The position numbers were made by a program, and so were the translations under genes. A DNA stretch of 64,000 nucleotides from Sanguinoderma infundibulare (taxonomy: Eukaryota > Basidiomycota > Agaricomycetes > Polyporales > Polyporaceae). Position 1 is the stretch's first letter. Every line of letters starts with the position of its first letter. The notes under the pieces are model-generated. The model made no database searches. It saw nothing but the letters and a program-made list of their open reading frames with translations, and had not been told where the DNA came from. The stretch is from NCBI GenBank assembly GCA_032821775.1, contig JAVLRN010000002.1:3100001-3164000 (forward strand), read 5' to 3'. Shown here in pieces: positions 45,243 to 55,413 of this stretch.

Positions 45243-46033
45243 AATGATGAGATAACACTGAAACGAGTGGAAACATCGATACGACGATTAGCGGACCTTG
45301 GGCTTGTAATCAAATCTAGATGGATTGCAGGCGGAGCTTTGGTCACTCTCGGAGTCACGGTGGGTTTGAGAGAGAGAGAGAGAGAGAGTAATGTACGGCG
45401 TCGAGCCACCGAGCATTGCAACTCGCACAAAACACGACCACACACTGGCAGCCACGTGGGTAGGCCCGGGGTCTCCGCCCGGCGACGGTCACAGTGACAC
45501 CGCCTCTCCTCTCTCCTCTCATCCCACTCTTTGACCGTCACCATTTGCTACTTTTGGGTACTCTTTGACTATACTTTTGGCATGGTTAATGATCCCAGTT
45601 TTCGGCTGATGCGAAACTCACCGACAAGCCAGCCTGAGTCTAAGGGCCTTGGATCCAACGTGGCGGTGGGTGGACAGTGTGCGACTACCGCAATGTATGC
45701 CTCTGACGAAGCGCAGAGGTATCGATATCCATGACCAGAAGGTTGAGATATTTAAAGGAAGGTGATCAGGAATAACCACTCTCGTGACATCGCTCTTTCC
45801 CCAGGTCCACGTCTGGCCCCCTTCGGGCTTACCCACAGCTGTATCCGAATCGTCGCCTTGCGGTCACAACGGGACGGAAAGTGTTTTGATGGAGGCCTTT
45901 TTCAGCTGTCAAGTGACCTTTCTTGACGCAGCGGATGACCACCCTTCCGCCTCGCTAGCACAGGCCTGGGTACTTGAGATGCCCAACGAGCGAGCCTGCA
46001 TCCCATCCTGTCTCGCTTTTCGCCTGCCAAACC
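45243..46033. other. Intergenic with a GA microsatellite
   Basis: Upstream of the short F-box gene (left) and MFS H (right). It holds a (GA)n run at 45368-45388. No gene recognised; TTTAAAGG at 45750-45758 is a possible distal AT-rich element. Confidence 0.45.
45368..45388. repeat. (GA)n microsatellite
   Basis: About ten GA units without interruption, in non-coding sequence about 130 bp upstream of the short F-box-like gene. Confidence 0.9.
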
Positions 46034-48215
46034 ATGCTAACTGACGACAAAGTTCTTAGCGCCATCGAGGTCACAGAGTTCGTGAAGGATGAAGAGCCCC
46101 TCCCTGATCCTCATTCCAGGGAGGAAGAAAGGCGCTTAGTCAGACGGCTCGACATGCGGCTCATGCCCGTCCTCTGTGCCCTTTACCTCTTTGCCTGTAA
46201 GTGTACATGCTACATTTCATGTGTAATGTGGCTTCGATTTCATAGTCTCTAGACCTCGATAGAATCAACTTAGGGAACGCCCGATTGCAAGGACTGCCCG
46301 CAGACGTCTTGCATGGAGATCCGACCGGCGTGTTGTTCGACTGGGTCAACTCCGCGTTCTGTTTCTCTTACGTGAGTTACTCGTGACCTGTCGTAAACGT
46401 AGACGCGAGTTATAAAGCCGTAGGACAGGTACTATGCCCCGTCCCAGCTATCCTTCTCTCCAAGCTCTGTCCACCCCGGAGATGGTTCGGCTGCGCGGCC
46501 CTCTGCTGGGGACTCTGTTCCATTCTCATGGCACGTAGGCGATATCTTTCTCACCATTTCAAACCTAATTCTGCATGCACAGGCGACCACGTTCAACTTC
46601 CCTGGTTTGCTAGTCACCCGCGTCTGCCTCGGTGTTTTTGAAGCCGCGCTCTCACCCGGCACGCCCCTGTACCTGTGTGGGTCACATACAATAGATATCC
46701 TGCTTCGTCGCTCACACGCCTCTCTCTCTCGCAGCGCTCTTCTACACGCGTGACGAGATCGGCCTGCGTATTGCCATCTATAATGGCGTCGCCGCCGTGG
46801 CCGGAGCCTTCGGCGGGCTCATCGCGTTTGGCATCCAGAACGCGCGCGTTGGGATACCGAACTGGAAGCTGCTTTTCATCGTTGAAGGCGTTCCTTCAAT
46901 CCTGCTCGGCTTTGCAGCCTTTGCTTTCCTGCCGAACCGTCCGGAAGAGACGACCATGTTCGACGACAAGGAGCGCAAGATTGCGCTGGAGCGAGGCAGC
47001 CGCCGGTCCAAAGCGGATGTGGGGAGGGTGCTCCAGCGGAGTGCGTACATCGCGTCCTGTCCTGCGTCTACGCCTGCAGTGCACCGACGGAAACTTCAGG
47101 GCACATCCTTGCGGCGTTCGCAGACTGGAGGGTGCGTTTTCACTTCGTCGAGCGAAGGCTGGAACCCTTCATGGTGTACGCCCGTTTGACAGGTCTATGC
47201 GGCAGGAGTCATGTACTTTGCCTCCAATTGCGCATTTGGCTCCATCTCCGCGTTCTTGCCTACGATCATCACGACGTTCGGCTTCAGTGCGTCATCGCCG
47301 CTCGGGCACGTACTTGTCTTGCATTACTCATGACGACGCTTCAGCCGACGCCGTCGCACAGCTGCTGACCGTGCCTCCGTACGCGGTAGCGACCGTCCTT
47401 CTCTGTCTGTCTCAATACGTTTCGGACAGAGTACGCAATCGGGGGATGTTTGCCATTGGGTCCAGCCTCTTGGGAGCAGTCGGCTACGTGTACGTTCCAT
47501 TACCCAGCCCACTTCCAGCCGGTACTGAGGCTTATACCTGCCCGGACTGGTCCTCGCAGACTGCTTATCGTCGTCCCCACCAATGTCCACATCCGCTACT
47601 TCGCGACGTTCTGCGTGATGAGCGGGACGTACGGGATGAACGGCGCTATCATTGCGTGGTGTGCGTGCCTCTCTTCCCGATCTCGTGCCTTTCGAGGAGC
47701 TGAGTAGACAATCTCGTTCAGTCGCGGATAACCTCGGGTCCGAGACGAAGAAGGCCACCGGACTCCCGCTCTTCCAGGCTATCGGACAATGCGGCGCTCT
47801 ATTGGGCTCGCACATGTACCCGTTGACAGAAGGCCCTCGATATCTGTGAACTTGAACCCTTCGTCGCCCATGTGCGGGCCGGATTTCTTATATTCTTCCG
47901 CCATCTCTTGCAGAAAAGGTTTCGCGGTGAATTGTGCCCTGGACTTCCTCGCGGCTCTCGTCGCCGTCGTCCTCACAGTGCGTGGGCGGCTCGCAGATTC
48001 ATATTCACGGGTTGATCGCCAATGCTGTGCCATGGCTCATTCCAGATCTCCTACCGTCGGGAAAACAAGCGTCGAGACGTGCAATATGGCATACCAAACC
48101 CCAATTCCCCCGTCGACACCAGCGAGCTTGCCGACAAGGTGCTTTCCCACCTCCTAGCTGCCATTGACTCTGCTCACCTCTCCCACAGGCCCCGAACTTC
48201 AGGTATACTCACTGA
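46034..48215 (+). CDS. MFS transporter H, anion:cation symporter family
   Basis: Model: join(46034..46196, 46253..46371, 46429..46530, 46583..46676, 46735..47040, 47100..47131, 47193..47286, 47345..47489, 47560..47660, 47722..47845, 47914..47977, 48046..48138, 48189..48215), 1464 nt, 487 aa. Landmarks: RRLVRRLDMRLMPVLCALYLF, YLDRINLGNARLQGLPAD (Asp57 kept), FYTRDEIGLRIAIYNG, NARVGIPNWKLLFIVEG, LPNRPEETTMF, GSETKKATGLPLFQAIGQCG, tail APNFRYTH. Intron 3 starts GC (ATG then GCACGT). It is closest to D by eye (SISAFLPTIITTFG, GAVVLTV-type TM). It is the right end of the array, convergent with the HET-C gene. Confidence 0.9.
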
Positions 48216-48640
48216 GAAGGGTTGGTCCAGCAGTTTGATATCAAGCGCCTCCGAAGACGGCAAAAAAATAGAAAAGGATGCACGCAATAATGACAACGGT
48301 TGTCCGGACAGAGAATGGGCGTTTGCCACATCCATGGATGTAGACTTAGTCGCACCCAAACTCCATTTTCAGCCAACGCTTTGCCCATGTATGTCGTACA
48401 CGTTTGCAATTGCCGGCCAAATCGATGGTCTACAGAGGTCTACAGTTACACGTACACGTACATGTCCATCTTCGCTACGTTCGCAGAATCACGACAAAGC
48501 CATGTCTTTTACTCCGACAAGAACAACAACACCGAATGGTGTGATGTCACAACAACAACAACACAGTCCCAATCGATCACGAGTTCCACAAGCCAGCGAG
48601 AGTTCCAAGTGTTCTATCCACTTACTTCACTTTTTTGCTC
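48216..48640. other. Convergent 3' region between MFS H and HET-C
   Basis: 425 bp that should hold both 3' UTRs. A CAACAACAACAACA stretch lies near 48549-48562. No gene seen. Confidence 0.5.
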
Positions 48641-51600
48641 TCAGTCCCATCCAAACGGCCCTCCACCCTGCGAAGGCCTAGGATATCCATGCTGGTGCCC
48701 GCTATGGCCATGTGCGTGCGGCGCGTCAGGGTTCGGCATACCAAACCCTCCTCCACCAGGCGTGTCGTACTGCCCCGGGTACGTCGACTGTCCAGGGTAC
48801 GTCGACTGCCCTGGGTACGTCGACTGCCCTGGGTAAGTCGACTGCCCGGGGTATCCACCCCCTCTAACGTCCGCGCCCGGGAACGATGGTGTTGCCTCCT
48901 GCGAGATGTAGCTCGGTGCGTATCCGGCATGGCTCGGAGGCTGCATAGGAGGCGGGCCTGACGGAGGAGCATAATCACTGTAACCGTGGCCGTGCGATGG
49001 AGGCGGCCCCGCGGGTGGCAGATAGGATGGTGCTGCAGGGCCAGGGCTGGACCTGCCATAGTACGATGCCGCCTCCCCCGAGGACGTCGGCCGCGCGGCT
49101 ATCGGCGGCGGTGGCGCGCTCGGGAATCCTCCACCACCTTCAGCGCCATCCCTCCCAATGCCGAAGTTGGCTCCGTTCCCACCGATTTTTCCAAGCATAC
49201 CCTGCGCTTGCGCCATACCAGGGATCTGGTTGAGGTAGCCACCGAGCTGGCCTTGCGCTTGCTGACCCGCGGCGTGGGCGTGGGTGGCTTGGTGAGGGGC
49301 CGCAGTACCGGAGCTGCCAAGACGCATGTTCTCGTGGTTGCGGACCGACTCCTTGTTCAACCGGCGGAGCGTCTCACGTTGTTGGCCACCCAGGCTCTGT
49401 ACCCAACTCTGCATGTAGTTAAGCATCTCGCGCTGGATCTGCGAATTGCGATCATGGAACTCTGGGTGGAAGCTGCAGGACAAAAAGATCAGTTGTTACA
49501 GGTCGGTCACGAACGTTTGGGAGGTGAACGTACAGGCACTGCAGAATATCCTCCGTAACATGGTGCACATTCACTGAAGAGTCATCCCATGCCTTGACGA
49601 CAAGATTGGCAGTGTAAGTCTAGGAAGACGTGAGTGGTAGATCACCTCTGAACGCATCGCTCCACACAAACCAAGATAACTTTGCCCAGGTGTCCTGCAG
49701 GCTCGTTCAAGATCAGGTTCTACGGATCGGAGTTAGCGCCATGTTTACAACCGAGCTTAGATGTACGACATACGAAGTGGTCCTTGCTCAGGAAGGAGTG
49801 CGTGGGGTCCGACTAGCATAAACGTCAGCTCAAGCACGTCGTGCACGCGAACGATGACCGAAACTCACCGCCCTGGGGTCATTGAACACCTCATACTGGT
49901 CCTGCTGGTTGATGACCTCCCCGGAGGCCATCTGAAGACCGCTGGTGGCCTGCGACATGATCGGTTTCAAGAAAGGCTCCAGTGTGGTGAAGACGAAGAC
50001 TTTAAGACAGGATGTGAGCCTTCAGACAAGTGCAACCTCAGCAAATACGCGTACCAGAAATGGAGTCCATGATCTTTTCGATGAGGGGCCCCAGTCCAGG
50101 GATTTTCTCTACAACGACTACGTTCAGCATATACATGCGATGCCCGTCACACGAGTTCGTACCAATAGTTTTCTCGATCTTCTTCACGACGGAGTCACGC
50201 CACGTGAGTACTGACCACAGCACCGCGTGCAGCTCCTGCGGAGACATGTCCTCGGGTTTCTTTCCGCCCGGTTGATACGCCTGGGCACGGATGCGCTCGA
50301 CGTTCTGCATGTCGCGCTCCATATCCTTGTTATCTCCGCCTGGCAGGGCAGAGAGGAGAGCGCGGAGCGAATTCGCAGGACCGCTGACCCCACGAGCATC
50401 GCCGCCGGCCTTGGCGCGGGCCTTGTCCAGCTCGTCATTCAGATCGGTAACGGAAGCTTGACTCTGTGGCAGCAACGGTTACACCTTGCACGCCAAGCAA
50501 TTCGCTCATATAAAAACGTACAATGTGGTCGGTAGCCTCTGTGAGGAAGATCAAAGGTGAGCATATGCGCATCCATCAGACAACGTTCGCCCTTTACCTC
50601 CTAGAAGACTATGGATGAAGTCGCTCGATCCAAAAGTGCCTAGACCACATGTGAGTTTATGAGCAGGTACACTATCGCGAGTGCGTTCTCACCGGTGACC
50701 AGAGGCGCGACCAACTTGCCGCCGGGAGCCTGGATCCTGCACTGGTCACCGACGTGGATGAACACATCATGGTGACCCATCATGACGAGCGCAAGCTCGC
50801 AGAAGTTGGAGTGCGCGGGAAAGTCCTCGAGCGTATGGAGCTGTTCTCATTGAGTCAACTATATGCGGTATATAATGCGAGAAAAACACGAACAGCCTGG
50901 CCAAGAAGACGGTAAGACTCGTAGACGTCAATCTTGTTGTTCGTCGCACGGCCTTGGCGGCCGGCTTGGATGCAGCGCTCCAGAGTGCGCCGAACGAGTG
51001 CCTTTGACGTGTCCCAAGAGCCGCTCTCTAATTCGGATTGTCAATCGGGTGTCGAGTGGTGCATGCGGGATCAAATAACGCGAAGAAGTACCATTTGCAA
51101 TATAGTTCTTCATCCCCGTCCGCGGGTCAATCTCCAGTTCCCTTGGCTAAGCCGCACAGAATAAGTCGAGCATAGCAGACGACAAGCATAGTCCACTTAC
51201 ATCCACTGGCGGCCGCAGTTTAGGATGGTATTGCCTGGCATTATCAGGGTAGCCCTTCGGGTTGTCAATGTGTTCAGTCTGTCCGAAGCCGCACACGCGT
51301 CAACGCGCCGTCACACTGGAACATCTTGACCTTCTCACCGGAAGGTACACGCCGAGGCGCTCCTCTGTGACCTCGAATTCGTGTGTGGCATACCCATGCG
51401 CCTACACGTGTTCCATTTTAAAAAATTGAATAGCGACAAAAACTGGGCAGTTGACTTACCATGAAGCCGAGCACCATGCATAGATTGATGATGGTCTACG
51501 AGATGGCCGTTGGGGCCGGTAGGTTCTCGACATGAGTGCATATAGCAACGTACCTGTATCTGTAGCTTCTGCAAACCGGCAACATCGACCGCCTGTACGG

Positions 51601-52114
51601 GCGCACATCGTTAGTCCGGACGGAAATAGCGAGCGAACATGTGCTCCGAACCTGACTGTAATCTCTCAACCAGTTTCTGGAATCATAATCACACAATTAG
51701 ACATCACGATTCTTCCACGCGCGGACAGAATGACACACCCAAAGTACACGCGTTTGATATCGAGCCCACCAAACTTGGAGCCTGCTTTGCCGATCAGTGC
51801 TCCAAGCGCAAAGCCTCCGGCCTTCTTCGCGACTTCTGCGAGCGTATCTTCCTGTGGCGCGTGAGCCGTGATCGAACGAGATGCGACAAACGAGGCGACT
51901 CACGATGTCACCATGACGGAAAGCCTTGCCCTCCAAGTATGCGAAACTGTGGGCGGGGTAGGTGTGGGTGTTGGGTTGAACCTTATTAAATTAATCCGCG
52001 GAGCAGGACGCACCTTGGAATGTTGCCTGCGCCAAACGCATAGACTCCTTCTCCGGGAATACAGAGAATAGCAACACAGAGCACCAGAAGCAATAGATAC
52101 ACGCTGAAGGGCAT
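48641..52114 (-). CDS. HET-C heterokaryon-incompatibility C-type protein
   Basis: Start ATG at 52114, stop at 48641, about 20 small exons. The first thirteen are 52014..52114, 51904..51946, 51739..51851, 51652..51676, 51554..51592, 51460..51495, 51339..51401, 51201..51278, 51092..51146, 50894..51027, 50693..50840, 50598..50639 and 50522..50538; the last exon is 48641 to about 49473. A signal peptide (MPFSVYLLLLVLCVAILCI) is followed by HET-C core motifs: AGGFALGALIGKAG, GNWLRDYSQAVDVAGL, LGFMAHGYATHEFEVTEERL, LHTLEDFPAHSNFCELAL, GHHDVFIHVGDQCRI, KLVAPLVTGTFGSSDFIHSL and EKIPGLGPLIEKI. The C-terminus is Gly/Pro-rich with YPGQST repeats. HET-C alleles determine vegetative incompatibility in Neurospora; in basidiomycetes the role is unknown. 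The protein is probably secreted or membrane-associated. Confidence 0.9.
48780..48851. repeat. 18-bp coding minisatellite in the HET-C tail
   Basis: Four tandem 18-bp units (TACGTCGACTGYCCWGGG type on the plus strand) encode Tyr-Pro-Gly-Gln-Ser-Thr on the minus strand. The units differ by only a few bases, pointing to recent expansion. Length changes keep frame. Confidence 0.9.
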
Positions 52115-52510
52115 GGTGGTGGTAAGTGTTCAACTCTGCAATCGCAAGACCCGTCTCATAGGACGCCCCCGCCTGTGAAGGCCGATGTCCTGCACGCCAG
52201 AGATTCGTGACGTCAGCAGCAAATCGCCAGCCAATAGCAGCGCTGGCTTGAGTCGGCGATTACAGGTTCGGATTCCGCCGTCCGACTGGTGCTGCGGAGA
52301 TCGAACGTTCGGGAACCGCTGCAGGCAGACGAGCGGGGTGCGCGTCTAAGATTTTGTTGTATTGCTCATCGCACCTCCCAACGCCCTCGCCCCGTGGCCC
52401 CATCGTCCCCGTCCCATCGCGTCCTCGGCCCTCACGGTGCGTTTTTCCTTGCGTCTGCCGTCTCGACTGTGCTTGACCTGGCTCTTTTCAGCTTCATCTC
52501 CAGACCCATC
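52115..52510. other. Divergent promoter region between HET-C and G3BP-like genes
   Basis: 396 bp between two divergently transcribed genes. It is GC-rich with CCGTGGCCCCATCG and CT-rich tracts near 52380-52430, and no gene was seen. An open frame spanning the G3BP start continues upstream without homology. Confidence 0.5.
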
Positions 52511-54420
52511 ATGACCAACAACTCAGCCGTCAATCCCTCTGAAGTCGGTTGGCAATTCGTCCCTCAGTACTACACCTTCGTCAACAAGCACCCCAATCGT
52601 TTGCACTGCTTCTACACTAAAGCCTCTACTTTCATCCACGGCACTGAGGGTGAGGACGGAAAGCCATGCCTCGGTCAGCAGGTGAGTGCCCCTCGATTGG
52701 CTTTTTCTTCTGCGCCACCGTCACACGAATGCATATGTGGCTTGCCTATCCTTGGATCTATCTTTTCAACACAATCCTGGTCATCCGCCCACTTCATTAA
52801 CATGTCCACGCTGTCATTTGGCCGGTCAACGCTGGACGAAATGATGCCACTTGTCGTGCGTCTGCAGCTCAGACGCGCACACCGTGTAGGAAAGGGACAT
52901 ATTTATTGCCATATAGGTCATAGACCTCTCACCGCCGTTTTGTATCCCCGGAATTGCTTATTCCTGGACAAAGTGTGCATATTTCTTCTTCATGCAGTGG
53001 GCGTTCGAAACAAGAAGAGGGGTCAGCGCTCGGGGGTCTCGCGTACAAGCTTCATGACGGTGGCGAATGACTCGGAGGTCTCATTTTGATTGTACATCGC
53101 TGACTGATGCCTCTCAGGAAATCCACAGTAAGATCACGTCGATTGGTTTCCAAGACTGCAAAGTCTTCATCCACTCGGTCGATGCTCAGGCCTCCGCAAA
53201 TGGCGGTATCATCATCCAGGTCATCGGTGAGATGTCCAACAAGGGTGAGGCCTGGAGAAAGTTTGTTCAGACTTTCTTCCTCGCCGAGCAGCCTAACGGC
53301 TACTTCGTTCTCAATGACATCTTCCGTTTCCTGAAGGAAGAGTCTGTAGAGGAGGGCGACGAGCCGGAGGCCGACGTTTCTGTGCCCACTGCTCCTGAGC
53401 ACATCGCCGCAATTCCGGCTCCGGCTTCGCCTGCCCCTCCTCCTGCTGAGCCCGAGCGCGTCCCAACTCCCACCCCTGCTCCCGCCCCTGTCGAAGAGCG
53501 TGCCCCTTCCCCCGTTCCCAGTCCCTCCCCCCAACCTCAAGTCAATGGTCACACGCCCGAGACTCAGCCTGAGCCTGTTCCTCGCGAACCTACTCCTGCT
53601 CCTGCCCCCGAGCCGACCTCCACCGCTTCTCCCGCCCCCGTCTCTCCTGCTCCTCCTCAACCTCAGCAACTTCCTCCCCCGCCGGCTGCTCCCGCCCAGC
53701 CGCCTCCGCAGCCCCCACAACCTACTGCAGCGCCTGCTCCTATCCCCGCAGCACCTGCACCCACTGCACCAAAGTCGTGGGCATCGCTCGCGGCTACTGG
53801 TGCGAAGAGCTGGGGCTCAGCTGTTGCCAGCCAGTCGCGAGGTACTTCCGAGGTACCCGCACCAACAAGCAGCGCGTCGCCCGGACCCAGTGGACCTCAG
53901 TCTCCTGCTCCTCAACGACCCATCCCACGACCAGATCAGGCTCATCCAGCGTACGTTGCAGCCCAGAGCGTCGCGACGGCCCAATGTTTCGTCAAAGTAA
54001 GTAACTTCTGGTTTCGTTCGTATGTCCACCGCTCACGGTATCCCCCATTCTCAGAGCGTGACCGAGAATGTGCCGGACAGCGCGCTGCGGCAAACACTCA
54101 CCTCTCGCTTTGGGCCGATCAAGGAGCTTGAGATTGTCCGGAACAAAGCTTGCGCGTTTCTCGAGTTCCAAAGCCTCGATGCTGCGAAGCGGGCGATCAT
54201 CGCTTCACTCCCTGCCTCCCAAGGTGGCGAGGGCGGTATTCGCATCGAGACCGACGGCGGCGCTGGTCAGGCGCGTATCATCGTCGAGACGAGGAAGGAG
54301 CGCGGAGAGCGGCCCCCACCGCGTGGTGCCCCCATTAACGGCGACCGCGGACGTGGGGGCTTCCGCGGGCGTGGAGGACCTGGCGGGCGCGGGCGTGGTG
54401 GTCCGCCTCCGAAGCCGTAG
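52511..54420 (+). CDS. G3BP-like protein: NTF2-like domain + RRM + RGG tail
   Basis: Model: join(52511..52681, 53118..53996, 54055..54420), 1416 nt, 471 aa. Residues 9-120 form an NTF2-like domain (VGWQFVPQYYTFVNKHPNRL, HGTEGEDGKPCLGQQ, EIHSKITSIGFQDCKVFI, GGIIIQVIGEMSN, QTFFLAEQPNGYFVLNDI). A long Pro/Ala/Glu-rich low-complexity linker follows, then an RRM (CFVKSVTENVPDSALRQTL, CAFLEFQSLDAAKRAI) and a C-terminal RGG/RGRGG tail. This is the G3BP / Nxt3 / Bre5 architecture: stress-granule RNA binding and, in yeasts, a cofactor of the Ubp3 deubiquitinase. Intron 1 is 436 bp, much longer than the second (58 bp), and its ends join two NTF2 pieces in phase. Confidence 0.93.
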
Positions 54421-55413
54421 ATCTGTCGTGGTCTGGGGTTGACTGCTGGCTTCGAGGGTTTGGTCGGATACTTGAGGGTTGACGCGTGACGCGGCACTGC
54501 GATGGGCATGGGCCGTGGGGCCGGGACAAAACCAAAAGTATCACAATCTCTCTGCTGAATGGAACGATGTGTATTACGGTGTTGGTGTCGGTGTTGGCTG
54601 GGGATAGATTGTCGTCGTCTTGCGCTGTCTACTAGCTGTTGTGTTTTGTGCGCGTGTGCATGTGTTCTGCATCCTCCTCGTCTGTCTTTTCTAGCTCACT
54701 GCACCCAATGGTTGATCGTCGTCATCCGTCTTGTCGTTACATCGTCGTTTACGCTCGCGTAGACCGTCATCTCTCGCTCGCGCTCGTCTGTCAGTCGCTC
54801 TCTGTTGTGCAGCAATTAGTCTTGGCATGATCTGCGGTCGGCGTGACGTGGGGCGAGCTTCTTGGAGAGACGATTCCCACCGTTCTTGAGTCCATGACTT
54901 GTTCAGCTTCAAGTCTACCACTGTGGGCTCATCGACTATCGCAATGGCCAGTTCAACGAGCTCTGCCCGCTGGCAGGGCTGCTAGTGAGGCTAGGGAGGC
55001 TTCAGTCACATTTCGCCGGCCGGGGGAGCCCATTGCCGGGCGTCGACACTGCACACGCTTCCCCTTGCACAGGTTTGCAAGTACTTCACCGTGGCCCCGA
55101 CCGTCCTGATGTAGGTCCTCGCGGTTGATGGGAAACATCAAGCCGCAGCTACAAGTGATGCCTGCTATTGTGGTCATGGCAACGCTCGCAGACGATAAAA
55201 AGGGCCATTTCACCTTCAAAACGTGCCAATTGCGAGCAATCGCATACGCCCAGGACTGGGGTCAAAGTCAAAGTCAAAGTCAAAGGACATTCCAAACTAC
55301 AGCTGTAAGTACTGTTTGGCAGATTTTGGATTTGCATGCCAGGTTTATTGCAAACTATAGTTATTCTGCCTTCAATCACCCCTTCAGGAAGCGGATTCGT
55401 CTCGCTATAACCA
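54421..55413. other. Intergenic with a short hexamer repeat
   Basis: 3' flank of the G3BP-like gene and upstream region of the DUF6535 gene. GTCAAA is repeated four times at 55261-55284. No gene recognised. Confidence 0.5.
55261..55284. repeat. GTCAAA x4 tandem repeat
   Basis: Four perfect copies about 130-150 bp upstream of the DUF6535 start. It could serve as clustered factor-binding sites (TTGAC on the other strand), but that is only a guess. Confidence 0.8.
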
